Source of the DNA: Leucobacter sp. UT-8R-CII-1-4
Lineage (GTDB): Bacteria > Actinomycetota > Actinomycetes > Actinomycetales > Microbacteriaceae
Assembly: GCF_030010235.1 (NCBI RefSeq)
Contig: NZ_JASCRS010000001.1
Span: 310,001 to 374,000 of the forward strand
Length of the DNA stretch: 64,000 nt
Reading direction: 5' to 3'
The notes beneath the pieces are model-generated. The model made no database searches, was not told the DNA's origin, and worked only from the letters and a program-made list of their open reading frames with translations. Shown one piece after another: positions 8,524 to 17,319 of this stretch (within the stretch, counting starts at the first letter, position 1; each line of letters opens with the position of its first letter). The position numbers and the translations under genes were made by a program.

Positions 8524-9789
8524 ATGCCTAAGGCACACAATGACGACGATCTGACACCCCAGCGCAGACAACGTCTCGGCAGACGCGGGCTTGCCATCGC
8601 CGGAATTCTGCTGATTGCAGCGAACCTCCGCACGGGCATCACCGTGGTTGGCCCCCTCATGGGCGACGTACGCGATGAGCTGCACCTCACCAGCATGACT
8701 GCGTCTCTTTTGATCACCATTCCGGTAATCTGCTTCGCAGTTTTCTCACCCGTGGCGCCGCTAATTGCACGCCGCTTCGGCATCGAGCGCACGCTCGCAG
8801 CCGCGCTTGTACTGCTCGCACTCGCGCTCGTGGCCCGCTCGCTGCCAATAGCTGGCCTACTCTGGGCCGGCACGCTCGGCATCGGCTTCTCGATCGCCGT
8901 ACTGAATGTGATTCTGCCCGCCCTGCTGAAGCGCGATTTCGCATCTGAGGCCAGCAAACTCACCGGCATCTACTCCGCACTGCAATCAGGTTGCGCAGCA
9001 GCAGCTTCGGGCCTCGCAGTGCCAGTTGCCGGGCTCACTGACGCCGGGTGGCGCGTATCGTTTGCGATGTGGGCGGGCCTTGCCCTCATTGCGCTCGCGG
9101 TCTTCTGGCCACAGGTCGCAAATGCCAAGCGCCCGGAACCGACCGGCCCCATTTCGATTGGCGAGGGTGGCTCGCGTGTCGTGCACCGTTCTCCCTGGGG
9201 CAGCGCGCTCGGCTGGCAGATCACCATGTTTATGGGCCTTCAGTCGACACTGTTTTACACGCTGCTCACCTGGTGGCCAATGATGGACGAATCGAATGGT
9301 TTCACCTCTGCTGAGGCGGGTCTGCACCAAAGCTTGTTCCAGATTGTTGGCATCGCGGGCAACCTTGTTGTTGGAGCGTGGATCGTACGCTGGTCACGCG
9401 ATCAGCGGCCCATTCTGTTCTTGCTTTTGCCTTTCAGTATTCTTGGGCTTACCGGGCAGCTTTTCTTCCCGCAGCTCTCGCTCGTCTGGAATTTGCTGGT
9501 TGGTTTCTCGGCCGGTGGCACCATCGTGCTCGCGCTCTCACTGTTCAGCTTGCGCGCATCACACCACCGCCAGGCCGCGTCAATCTCTGGCATGGCTCAA
9601 TCGGTTGGGTACATTCTCGCGGCGGCCGGTCCGGTCTTTGTTGGCGTACTGCATGACTCGACAGGTAGTTGGCAGCCTGTGCTGCTGTTCTTGCTCGTTT
9701 TGCAGGCGCTGCAGCTTGGCGCGGGCTTGCTCGCCAGCCGCGAGCGTCTCCTCGGCGTAAAGAACGTTCCGGGCGAGAGCGTGGCTTAG
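8524..9789 (+). CDS. CynX/NimT-family MFS transporter
   Basis: 421 residues with about 12 hydrophobic segments. The start 'ILLIAANLRTGITVVGPLMGDV' is characteristic of the cyanate/nitroimidazole (CynX/NimT) branch of the major facilitator superfamily. In well-studied members this branch has been linked with cyanate or 2-nitroimidazole transport, but most are orphan carriers. The ATG lies one base after the GntR stop. A strong terminator at 9839-9872 closes the two-gene operon. Direction of transport and substrate cannot be seen. Confidence 0.85.
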   Translation: MPKAHNDDDLTPQRRQRLGRRGLAIAGILLIAANLRTGITVVGPLMGDVRDELHLTSMTASLLITIPVICFAVFSPVAPLIARRFGIERTLAAALVLLALALVARSLPIAGLLWAGTLGIGFSIAVLNVILPALLKRDFASEASKLTGIYSALQSGCAAAASGLAVPVAGLTDAGWRVSFAMWAGLALIALAVFWPQVANAKRPEPTGPISIGEGGSRVVHRSPWGSALGWQITMFMGLQSTLFYTLLTWWPMMDESNGFTSAEAGLHQSLFQIVGIAGNLVVGAWIVRWSRDQRPILFLLLPFSILGLTGQLFFPQLSLVWNLLVGFSAGGTIVLALSLFSLRASHHRQAASISGMAQSVGYILAAAGPVFVGVLHDSTGSWQPVLLFLLVLQALQLGAGLLASRERLLGVKNVPGESVA

Positions 9790-9838
9790 TCTCGCAGCCT
9801 TTGGTGCGCTGGATCCCCCGCACACCGATTTGTCGCCC

Positions 9839-9872
9839 AGTGGGGCCGCAGTGTTCGCACTGCGGCCCCACT
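9839..9872 (+). terminator. Rho-independent terminator after the CynX-like gene
   Basis: A perfect 15-bp stem (9839-9853 with 9858-9872) is capped by a TTCG tetraloop and followed by TTCTTGTT. It ends the GntR-transporter operon. Confidence 0.85.
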
Positions 9873-10059
9873 TTCTTGTTAATTCATTCATTTTTAAATT
9901 TTAATCTCTGAACATCTGCACCAAAATCAAAGAAACACAAGTCCTTCCATTTATTTCATTGCCAAACAAAAGATCTAAATGTAGTTTATTCAAAGCACCA
10001 CTTTCTTGAATCGGTGCTGATGTGTTTCTGCATATATGTACAAGGGAGTACGAGCAGCC
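9873..10059 (+). promoter_or_regulatory. AT-rich upstream region of the APC permease
   Basis: The 187 bp before the permease are much richer in A and T than their surroundings and carry no gene. AGCACC and GGTGCT (around 9991-10015) form a 6-bp inverted repeat with a 13-bp gap. The region probably holds the permease promoter and regulatory sites, but no confident -35/-10 pair was chosen. Confidence 0.4.
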
Positions 10060-11649
10060 ATGACAGAACAGAATCAAGTTGAGATTCACGACGAAGATGC
10101 AGCGCATCTCGCGTCGCTCGGCTACAAATACGACACAACCTTCAAACGAGAGATGGGCTTCTGGGGCAATGTGTCTCTAGGTTTTACCTATCTCTCGCCC
10201 ATCGCGGGCGTCTACGCAATGTTCGCGTTCTCGTTTATGAGCGCGGGCCCGCCAATGGCATGGGCGCTCGTGATTGCCCTCGTCGGCCAGTTTTTTGTGG
10301 CACTCGTGTTTGGCGAAGTGGTGTCAAACTACCCGGTAGCAGGTGGCGTCTACCCCTGGTCACGAAGGCTCTGGGGCCGCAAGTGGGCCTGGATGAACGG
10401 CTGGATCTACGTCGTCGCGCTTGTCGGCACAATTGCCGCGGTCGCCTATAGCGTCGCGCCGTTTCTGCTCGATGCATTTCTCGGTTATGACGAGGGCCGA
10501 CCAGCTCCGACTGCGGGCCTCACAGTGGTGATCGCGCTGATCGCCCTTGCGATTGCCTCGGTGCTGAATTACATGGGCACCAAAGCGCTCAGCGCAGCGG
10601 CAATGATCGGTCTGATCGCTGAAATGATCGGCTCGGTCGCAATTGGTGTGTACCTCATCATTCGCAACTTCGTGTTCCTCGGCGACGGCGATCCAACGAC
10701 CGGTCACTCCTTTGCCGTGTTCTTCACCAACAAAATCACCGATCTGCAGGGCAATGTGATTGCAATTGGCGAGAATGGCCCATTCGGCAGCGGCGTTGGC
10801 GGCTACTTCGGCGCCTTCGCTTGGGCGGCACTGATCGGCATGTACGCCTACTACGGCTTTGAGGCGAATGGCGATGTCGCCGAAGAGGTGAAAGATCCAA
10901 GCCGTCGGGTGCCGAAGTCGATGCGAATGACACTTTACGTCGGCGGCATCACCGCGAACCTCCTGGTCTTCTCACTCGTTTTGGCTGTGCCCGACTACTC
11001 GGCAGTCGCAGACGGCACCGTCGCAAACCCGATTAGTGCCGCAATTAGCGATGCCTTCGGTCCACTCTTCCCTGTAGTGATGATCGTCGTCTCGATCGCG
11101 TTCATCTCGTGCGTCACGAGCCTGCAGGCAGCGGCCAGCCGGCTTCTGTTCTCAATGGGTCGCGATGGCTTCTTGCCTGCGTCAAAGTGGCTCGCACACC
11201 ACACCCCGGCACGCGGCGTACCAAGCAATGCGGTACTCACGGCAGCAGTGTTCCCCGCACTGTTTATTCTGCTGTCACTCTTCGCTGAGAATGCGCTCAC
11301 CGCGCTTATCTCCTTCGGCACGGTCGGTATCTACATTGGATTCCAGATGGTGGTGTTGGCGGCACTCCGGGCAAGATTCCTTGGCTGGAAGCCTGCAGGC
11401 AAGTTCAAGCTCGGTCCTTGGGCTTACCTCGTGAACATCATCGCGCTCGCTTGGGGTGTGGTTGCCATCGTGAACATCTCGTTCCCTTGGCCCGTAAATG
11501 ACAACACCTTCCTCGATTGGGCGGTACTTATCGTGCTCGGCATCGTGCTGGCTGTTGGCTTTGGCTACATGCTCATCACAAAAGCGCACCTGCGCGGCGA
11601 CGCACCAGCTGGCGATGCGAGCGGACCAATCAAAACCATCACTCGATAA
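10060..11649 (+). CDS. APC-family amino acid/amine permease
   Basis: 529 residues and about 12 to 13 membrane segments of the amino acid-polyamine-organocation family. The N-terminal 'GFWGNVSLGFTYLSPIAGVYAMF' and the 'FFVALVFGEVVSNYPVAGGVYPW' segment are typical of the permeases for GABA, choline and related amines. The ATG at 10060 follows GGGAG; the in-frame ATG at 10036 has no such site. It heads the island with gamma-glutamyl amide hydrolases and a glutamine-synthetase-like ligase, so uptake of an amine or amino acid that feeds those enzymes is likely. A hairpin at 11659-11688 lies before the next gene. Confidence 0.88.
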   Translation: MTEQNQVEIHDEDAAHLASLGYKYDTTFKREMGFWGNVSLGFTYLSPIAGVYAMFAFSFMSAGPPMAWALVIALVGQFFVALVFGEVVSNYPVAGGVYPWSRRLWGRKWAWMNGWIYVVALVGTIAAVAYSVAPFLLDAFLGYDEGRPAPTAGLTVVIALIALAIASVLNYMGTKALSAAAMIGLIAEMIGSVAIGVYLIIRNFVFLGDGDPTTGHSFAVFFTNKITDLQGNVIAIGENGPFGSGVGGYFGAFAWAALIGMYAYYGFEANGDVAEEVKDPSRRVPKSMRMTLYVGGITANLLVFSLVLAVPDYSAVADGTVANPISAAISDAFGPLFPVVMIVVSIAFISCVTSLQAAASRLLFSMGRDGFLPASKWLAHHTPARGVPSNAVLTAAVFPALFILLSLFAENALTALISFGTVGIYIGFQMVVLAALRARFLGWKPAGKFKLGPWAYLVNIIALAWGVVAIVNISFPWPVNDNTFLDWAVLIVLGIVLAVGFGYMLITKAHLRGDAPAGDASGPIKTITR

Positions 11650-11658
11650 CCCTTCCAG

Positions 11659-11688
11659 CAGTGGGCGTCCAGCGATGGGCGCCCACTG
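11659..11688 (+). terminator. Hairpin between the permease and PuuD-like gene
   Basis: CAGTGGGCG at 11659-11667 pairs perfectly with 11680-11688 over a 12-base loop. It has only a short mixed T tract (TCGTGTT), so it may be partial, allowing read-through into the next gene. Confidence 0.5.
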
Positions 11689-11718
11689 TCGTGTTACCCC
11701 GCCCGAAAGGAACCCCCA

Positions 11719-12495
11719 TTGACCTCCCCCATCGACCCAAACGAACTCACCATTGGCAACGAAGACCCGAACGGGCCCCTCATTTATGTCATTGGCCAGC
11801 TTGACTTTCCCGGCATGAGCGAGCTTGCCCGCGAGCTTGGCACCGCTCAAGCTCGCGGCTCATTCGATGGCATTCGGCAAGCCGGTGGGCGGCCACGCTT
11901 AGTTGCTTCTTCTGCGCTGGATCGCCCGGCACCCGGCACGATTCTCAGCGAGGCAGATGGCCTGGTCTTTCTCGGCGGCAGTGATGTCGATGTTACGCTC
12001 TACGACCAAAGTGGAGTCGAGCCAAATCACTATGGCGGTGCGGACAAGCGTGCTGATGAATACTGCATCGAACTTCTGCAGCAGGCGGCCGCGCAGAACA
12101 TACCTACACTTGCGTTTTGCAAGGGTTCTCAGCTCATGAATGTTGCTTTTGGTGGCACACTGATCGGCGATATCGGCGAGTGGCAGATGCACCGTGGCGC
12201 CCACCTGCCAGAGCTCATGATCGACGAACGGCTCACTCTCGATGAAGACTCCCTCATCGCAGCGATACTGGGTCGCACTGAGGTCACCGTGCGCAATGGT
12301 CATCATCAAGCGGTGGATCGCGTTGGCGACGCGCTGCGCGCCGTCGCCAACGCCGATGATGGCATTGTTGAGGGGGTGGAGCACCGTACTGCGAGCTTTA
12401 TGGTCGGCGTACAGTGGCATCCCGACGATGCAGGGGCAGACCTCACTGACCGGGCCCGGATCTTTGACGCTCTGATCTCTCGGGCAAAGGCATAA
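11719..12495 (+). CDS. PuuD-like gamma-glutamyl amide hydrolase (class I GATase fold)
   Basis: 258 residues of the peptidase C26 family, whose PuuD members hydrolyse gamma-glutamyl-GABA to glutamate and GABA. The nucleophile elbow is 'AFCKGSQLMN' (Cys about residue 134). The histidine region reads 'VQWHPDD', so the usual triad glutamate (HPE) is aspartate here. A TTG start is preceded by AAAGGAA. It lies 69 bp after the permease and is closed by a bidirectional terminator, suggesting a permease-hydrolase unit. A second, canonical paralogue lies at 18013-18756. Confidence 0.85.
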   Translation: MTSPIDPNELTIGNEDPNGPLIYVIGQLDFPGMSELARELGTAQARGSFDGIRQAGGRPRLVASSALDRPAPGTILSEADGLVFLGGSDVDVTLYDQSGVEPNHYGGADKRADEYCIELLQQAAAQNIPTLAFCKGSQLMNVAFGGTLIGDIGEWQMHRGAHLPELMIDERLTLDEDSLIAAILGRTEVTVRNGHHQAVDRVGDALRAVANADDGIVEGVEHRTASFMVGVQWHPDDAGADLTDRARIFDALISRAKA

Positions 12496-12496
12496 A

Positions 12497-12533
12497 CGAA
12501 GCGCTCACTGAGTGTGTCTCAGTGAGCGCTTCG
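12497..12533. terminator. Bidirectional terminator between hydrolase and flavodoxin genes
   Basis: A perfect 16-bp stem (12497-12512 with 12518-12533) with a TGTGT loop lies between two convergent genes, 1 bp after one stop and 7 bp before the other. T-rich tails are short on both sides. Confidence 0.75.
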
Positions 12534-12540
12534 CCAATGT

Positions 12541-12990
12541 TTACAGCCCGGCGGCCACAATCACGCCGGGCAACCATTCAAGCGCAATATCGCTGGGCAG
12601 ATCCCACGATGATGCATCGTGTCTGCCATACTCGCCCACCCGAGTCGCGCCGCGCTCGGCAAAACGGCGGTCGAGCTGTTCACTACCTTGGCTATAGGTG
12701 TCGTAGAAACTGTCGCCGAGCCCGAACATGGCGTACCGCAGCCCCTCAAGCGCTGGCGGGTTCTCGTCAAATCGCTCCGCGAACGGCAATGCCGTGTTGG
12801 GCAGATCACCCTCTCCGTGCGTCGAACAAACCACGATATAGAACTTCTCAGCGCTCAGCTCAGCTGGCTCAAAGTCACGCAGGTCAAAAACGTCGACATT
12901 TTCGTGGGTCTCACGCAGTTTTGCGCCAAGGTCTTCGGCGATCAGTTCGCTATTGCCCGATTCGGTGCCGTACAAGACGGTGATGTTCAT
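12541..12990 (-). CDS. Flavodoxin (short-chain, MioC-like)
   Basis: 149 residues with the FMN phosphate loop 'LYGTESGNSE' at the N-terminus, 'STHGEGDLPNTA' in the 60s loop and 'FGLGDSFYDTYSQGSEQLD' in the 90s loop, as in MioC-type flavodoxins. It carries electrons one or two at a time between a reductase and an oxidase. It lies 26 bp downstream of an FprA-type reductase and faces a P450, making it the likely redox partner. This matches the P450cin arrangement (P450, flavodoxin 'cindoxin', reductase) more than the common ferredoxin-linked systems. Confidence 0.9.
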   Translation of the reverse strand: MNITVLYGTESGNSELIAEDLGAKLRETHENVDVFDLRDFEPAELSAEKFYIVVCSTHGEGDLPNTALPFAERFDENPPALEGLRYAMFGLGDSFYDTYSQGSEQLDRRFAERGATRVGEYGRHDASSWDLPSDIALEWLPGVIVAAGL

Positions 12991-13016
12991 TGCTGTTCTC
13001 CAGTTTGTGTGGGTCG

Positions 13017-14288
13017 TTATTGGGTTTCGCGTCGTGCAATTCGAAGCATTTCCGCGGTGTCAAGAATTTTGCGGCGCACTCGGTCAGGGCCTGCCTGCGC
13101 ACGCTCGTGCGCATCGAGCAGGTGCCACTGCTCATACGAAATCGAGTTTGTGCGCACATCTTCGGGCAGCGACTCGAAACCGCCTCGGCCAATCGGGCCA
13201 GTAGATTCAGCGAGATCAGCAACGATCTCTTCAGCTACAGCTTTGGCACAGGCTCGGTTTTCTGGGATCGCTCCTCGCGGGCCACGTTTGGCCCAACCTG
13301 TTCGGTACAGACCCATTTCGATCCGACCTGTCTGGCTTGGCGTGGCAACGTATGTGGCGAGCGGATCGTTTCCAGCAGAAAACCCGGTGGCGATCAAGAC
13401 CGAGCTCGCCTCAATTTGTTCGAGTTTGCCGTCTTGTTCGAACTCGATGGCGCTGACTCGTTGATCGCCGACAAGTCGCACAGGCGTTGCACCAAATCGC
13501 AGACGCACACTTGCGCCTGGGGCAGCTTCGCGGGATTGTAGTGCGCGCAATGCCGCGAGCCGCGCGGTGGCCTGGCGGTCAAGCGTCCCTGCCTGTTCTT
13601 CGAGCGCGATGGTCTCGGATAGCCCAAAAATTTGGTAGTTGCCGGCTTCAAGCTTCGCGAGTTCTGCGAGCATTTGCGGGTCGCTCTTTGCGTTCGTGAT
13701 CTGTGAGCGGTTCAGCAGGGTCACCCGCGCGGCAGGCGATTCGAGGTAGCTTGCAAGCGCGTGTTCGGCAATGTCGCTGCCTTGATAGTCGGCCCCGGTT
13801 TTTACCAGAAAACGTAATAGGTCGATTGCGACGTTTCCGCCACCAACAATGACCACATCTTCACCGAGCGTTGGTAGCTCGGAGCGCTCTGCTGGGTGCG
13901 AGTTCAGTAGTCGGGTAATCGTGCCCGAGCCATAGACACCCGCCAGCTCCTCACCCGGCAAATGGATACTATTGTCGGCGTAGAGTCCGGTCGCGAACAC
14001 CACCGTGTCAAATGCAGCACGCAGTTCGGCGACACTGACGTCTGTACCGACTTCGATGTTGCCCGCGAAGCGCACGTTTGGCGCCACAAAAAGCCGGTCG
14101 AATTGCCTCGTGATCGCTTTGGTGTGCTGGTGGTCCGCGGCAACTCCGTAGCGGATCAGGCCGAAGGGCACTGGTAACCGATCGATGATGGTCAGATTTG
14201 CTTCTGGCAGCATGCGCTGGATCGACTGCGCTAGGTAGCAACCCGCAGGCCCGCTGCCGATTATTGCCATTTCCAGTGTCGAAGACAA
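13017..14288 (-). CDS. FprA-type NADPH-ferredoxin/flavodoxin reductase
   Basis: 423 residues of the adrenodoxin-reductase family. The FAD dinucleotide fold is 'AIIGSGPAGCYLAQ' near the N-terminus, followed by 'LPVPFGLIRYGVAADHQHTK', and the NADPH fold is 'VVIVGGGNVAIDLLRFL' near residue 150. It should pass electrons from NADPH to the adjacent flavodoxin. A TTG start at 14288 follows AGGAG by five bases; an ATG at 14270 directly before the FAD motif is the alternative. The gene forms an operon with the flavodoxin and is divergent from the P450. Confidence 0.88.
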   Translation of the reverse strand: MSSTLEMAIIGSGPAGCYLAQSIQRMLPEANLTIIDRLPVPFGLIRYGVAADHQHTKAITRQFDRLFVAPNVRFAGNIEVGTDVSVAELRAAFDTVVFATGLYADNSIHLPGEELAGVYGSGTITRLLNSHPAERSELPTLGEDVVIVGGGNVAIDLLRFLVKTGADYQGSDIAEHALASYLESPAARVTLLNRSQITNAKSDPQMLAELAKLEAGNYQIFGLSETIALEEQAGTLDRQATARLAALRALQSREAAPGASVRLRFGATPVRLVGDQRVSAIEFEQDGKLEQIEASSVLIATGFSAGNDPLATYVATPSQTGRIEMGLYRTGWAKRGPRGAIPENRACAKAVAEEIVADLAESTGPIGRGGFESLPEDVRTNSISYEQWHLLDAHERAQAGPDRVRRKILDTAEMLRIARRETQ

Positions 14289-14392
14289 GACCGCTCCTTT
14301 GCAGATCATTGGCATCGTCCAGGGGTTTGCACTTCAACGTTGAGGGCGCCCGGGTGATGCCAAAATATGTGGCTTGAAGTCAGTGTAGATGC

Positions 14393-14417
14393 AAAACATT
14401 CATTTAACGAATGTTTT
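14393..14417 (+). promoter_or_regulatory. Palindromic operator between reductase and P450 genes
   Basis: AAAACATTC at 14393-14401 and GAATGTTTT at 14409-14417 form a perfect 9-bp inverted repeat with a 7-bp AT-rich centre. It lies in the 293-bp divergent control region, 105 bp from the reductase start and 165 bp from the P450 start, and could coordinate both. The cognate regulator is not identified; GntR at 20273-21031 is one candidate. Confidence 0.55.
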
Positions 14418-14581
14418 AATCGCTAATTTCCCTACGTTTAGCCGGTAGATAAACAATTTCACTTGAATCACTTGCTTCTTAAAAGATTCAGTTATAGCTT
14501 ATTTGCAAGCAGATGAGCTTTCCTCTCGGTGCGCGAGCAATGAGCCGAAAGTATGCGAAGTATCGACAAAGGAGTAGATAT

Positions 14582-15796
14582 ATGAGCACTGCAATCGACG
14601 AGGTCGCGTACCTCGATATTGCATCCCCAGGATTCTCAATGAGTTCAGAAGCGGTGCGTGATGCCAGAGCTAAGCACTGGTATGCCCGCACAAACTACGG
14701 TGTCGCGGTACTGCGCTACCGAGAGGTCACCGAACTGCTGAAGCATCCAAGCCTCAATCAGGGTAGTGCTCAGTGGCCAGAACACAATGGCGTGCACTCA
14801 GGCATCTTCTACGAATGGTGGTCGAAGAACCTGCTCGTGCTCGAAGGCGAAGAACACCACCGCATTCGCCGCCTCTTGAATCCAGCATTTTCACCCCGCG
14901 TGGCCGAATCGCTGAAGCCAGAGTTCGCTGCGATCGCCGCCGAACTCATCGAGAACATGAAGCAGAAGCAAGCCAAGGGCGCTCAAGTGGAGTTTGTACA
15001 TGACTTCTCTGAGCCCTTCGCAACCCGCGCACTCTGCGCCATGATGGGGATTTCACACGAGCACTGGCCGTTTATCGCAGATCGCGCAAACACCATCGGA
15101 TATGCCCTCAGCATTAGCATCAAAGAAGATATCGAGAACATTGATCATGCGGTCACCGAGCTATACACCTTCGTCGAAGAACTGATTCAAGAGCGCACCG
15201 CGCAACCGGGCGACGACGTTGTTTCGCACCTGATTGCGTTCACCGCCCACGGTGACAAACTCAGCGAAGAAGAACTGCGAAATGCCCTCGTGCTGATGCT
15301 TTTTGGCGGAATGGATACCACTCGCAATCAGCTCGGACTCCTGATCCAGACTTACATTCGCTCGCCTCAACAGTGGGAACTACTCGCAGGCGACCCTGAA
15401 GCTCTCACCAAACCGGCCCTTGAAGAAGCTCTTCGGGTTAATCCGACCACCCGCTGGGTTACCCGTGAAGCCAACGAAGACTTCGAATTCAACGGCCTCG
15501 AAATCGCCAAGGGCACCACGGTGCATCTCTTCACCATGACGAGCGGTACCGACCCAGTTGCCTACCCTGACCCCGAAATCGATATTCTCGCGACCGATCG
15601 GCCTGCGCACCATACCTTTGGCGGCGGCGTGCATCACTGCCTTGGTCACTACATCGCCCGAGCAGATATGAGCGTGGCCTTGCCTATGCTCGCGAAGGCG
15701 TTCACCAAGCTCAGCTGCCCCGGCGGTGACGAGTGGCTGCCAGACTCTGGCAACCACGGTCCGATCACCTACCCGATTAATTTCGAGCTGCGCTAA
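14582..15796 (+). CDS. Cytochrome P450 monooxygenase
   Basis: 404 residues, soluble bacterial class. The I-helix oxygen-binding motif is GGMDTT (242-247), the K-helix ExxR is E282-R285, and the heme loop is FGGGVHHCLG with Cys353 as iron ligand. All key residues are intact. A strong AAAGGAG precedes the ATG by eight bases. It starts a run of same-strand genes (glutamine-synthetase-like ligase, solute-binding-like protein, PuuD-like hydrolase, GATase) and is divergent from its probable redox partners. P450 next to a glutamine-synthetase homologue recalls morpholine/piperidine degradation in mycobacteria. N- or alpha-C-oxidation of an amine is inferred, not shown. Confidence 0.92.
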   Translation: MSTAIDEVAYLDIASPGFSMSSEAVRDARAKHWYARTNYGVAVLRYREVTELLKHPSLNQGSAQWPEHNGVHSGIFYEWWSKNLLVLEGEEHHRIRRLLNPAFSPRVAESLKPEFAAIAAELIENMKQKQAKGAQVEFVHDFSEPFATRALCAMMGISHEHWPFIADRANTIGYALSISIKEDIENIDHAVTELYTFVEELIQERTAQPGDDVVSHLIAFTAHGDKLSEEELRNALVLMLFGGMDTTRNQLGLLIQTYIRSPQQWELLAGDPEALTKPALEEALRVNPTTRWVTREANEDFEFNGLEIAKGTTVHLFTMTSGTDPVAYPDPEIDILATDRPAHHTFGGGVHHCLGHYIARADMSVALPMLAKAFTKLSCPGGDEWLPDSGNHGPITYPINFELR

Positions 15797-15900
15797 CACC
15801 CCTCGTGCTGTGCACTGCAATTTGCACAGCTTCACCCAAGCCACAGGTTCAGTGCAGAACCCGTGTACTCACTCTCCTTCCAATGACGAAAGGAACCAAT

Positions 15901-17319
15901 ATGTCGCACTCAAATTCAGGTGGCGCTTTCGCCACAGCCCTTCGTGAGATTCTTGACGACGATCAGGCATTCGCACGACACCAGCAGGCAAATCTACGCC
16001 CCGAAGTGGTCAGCGCACTCGGCGAGAAGATTCGCACGAGCGGGGTGAAATACATCTACTACATGCTGCCGACTCTTGGTGGTCGCACAGTAGCGAAAGT
16101 GGTGCCTGCCGAGCACTACGAACGAATACTCAAAAAGGGAATCGCTTTTCACCGCACCGCGCTCACTGACCTACAGACCAGTCGCGAGGGCGAACTCATC
16201 GGTGGCGGCGTAGCTGCGCACGAGTTCTGGGCGCTACCCAACCCAGAAACCTTCACCCAATTACCGTGGGATCCGGAGGTAGGCCGAATGTTCTGCATCG
16301 CCTACGACCCACCCCAACTCAAAGATGGCGGCCGTCTCATCCCCCTCGACACACGAGCACTGTTCATCGCCGCGCACCGTTCCTTTACCGAGCGCACTGG
16401 GCTTGAATTGCGCAGCGGCCTCGAACCAGAGATGACCTGGGTAAGCCCAGACGTGCAGATTATCTCGAAAGAGGATCAAAGCCCGGCCTATCAGGTCGAA
16501 AACCTTGAGAAGATGCGCCCCGTCTACAAGAAGGTGATCAGCTATGCCCAAGCTATGGGCCTCAACATGATCCAGGGTGACTACGAAGACGACGGCCAGG
16601 TTGAGCTCAACTGGGAGTACGATCGCGCTGAACTCTCGGCCGAACGAATGACGACTTACCGTCAGATCTGCAAGCAGGTTGCGCGCGAAACCGGATTCCA
16701 GGCCAGCTTCATGCCAAAGCCGTACAACGGAAAAATGGGCAATGGTTGCCACCACAATATGAGTCTCTGGCGCGGCGAAGACAACATCATTGAAGATGGT
16801 CGCGTTGAGTTGCATGTGACGGAGGCCGCAAAACATGCCATTGGCGGCATGTTGAAGCACACCCCCGGCTCGATGCTGGTTATGGCGAGCACCGTAAACT
16901 CCTACAAACGTTTCTGGGACGCCGGCCAGTTCGCACCATCCGGTGCCGATTGGGGCCTCGACACTCGCGGTGTCGCGATCCGCATTTCCGCAAATGGCCG
17001 CATGGAGTACCGTTTGCCAGATGCCAGCGTCAACCCGTACCTTTCGCACCTCTACCTTCTCGCAGCTATTGAGCATGGCCTTGAAACTCAACTTGATCCA
17101 GGCGAACCTGGCCAGGTGAGCGCAGAAGTTGGCGAGATCTCTGTGCCGAACACTCTCGGCAGCGCTATTGAGGCGTTCGAAGCAGACAGTTACCTCATGA
17201 ACACAATGCCAAGCGAGCTCACCGAGGTGTATCTCAAGCTCAAGCGTGACGAATGGGCGCGCTATTGCGGTCAGATCACCGAGTGGGAGTTCCGTCAATA
17301 CTGGGAGGCAATTCCGTGA
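15901..17319 (+). CDS. Glutamine-synthetase-like gamma-glutamylamide ligase
   Basis: 472 residues with the full catalytic core of the family: 'GLEPEMTW' and 'GQVELNWEYDRA' (metal/glutamate ligands), 'GNGCHHNMSLW' (ATP-site histidine), 'NSYKRF' and 'NGRMEYRLPDASVNPYL' (Arg/Glu catalytic strand). Sequence context and surrounding genes favour the PuuA/IpuC/AtdA1-like group, which joins glutamate to an amine with ATP, over true nitrogen-assimilating GlnA. The ATG at 15901 follows AAAGGAA. The next gene overlaps its stop (GTGA), so they are translationally coupled. The amine substrate is unknown. Confidence 0.85.
   Translation: MSHSNSGGAFATALREILDDDQAFARHQQANLRPEVVSALGEKIRTSGVKYIYYMLPTLGGRTVAKVVPAEHYERILKKGIAFHRTALTDLQTSREGELIGGGVAAHEFWALPNPETFTQLPWDPEVGRMFCIAYDPPQLKDGGRLIPLDTRALFIAAHRSFTERTGLELRSGLEPEMTWVSPDVQIISKEDQSPAYQVENLEKMRPVYKKVISYAQAMGLNMIQGDYEDDGQVELNWEYDRAELSAERMTTYRQICKQVARETGFQASFMPKPYNGKMGNGCHHNMSLWRGEDNIIEDGRVELHVTEAAKHAIGGMLKHTPGSMLVMASTVNSYKRFWDAGQFAPSGADWGLDTRGVAIRISANGRMEYRLPDASVNPYLSHLYLLAAIEHGLETQLDPGEPGQVSAEVGEISVPNTLGSAIEAFEADSYLMNTMPSELTEVYLKLKRDEWARYCGQITEWEFRQYWEAIP

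Noticed and set aside
16261-17298. 345-codon reverse frame opposite the ligase gene
   Set aside because: It is the antisense shadow of the glutamine-synthetase-like gene, whose full set of family motifs is on the forward strand.
15901-17319. Annotation as housekeeping glutamine synthetase GlnA
   Set aside because: It sits in an operon with a P450 and gamma-glutamyl hydrolases and differs from GlnA in the ATP-site motif spelling (GNGCHHNMS), so a gamma-glutamylamide ligase is more likely, though not proven.
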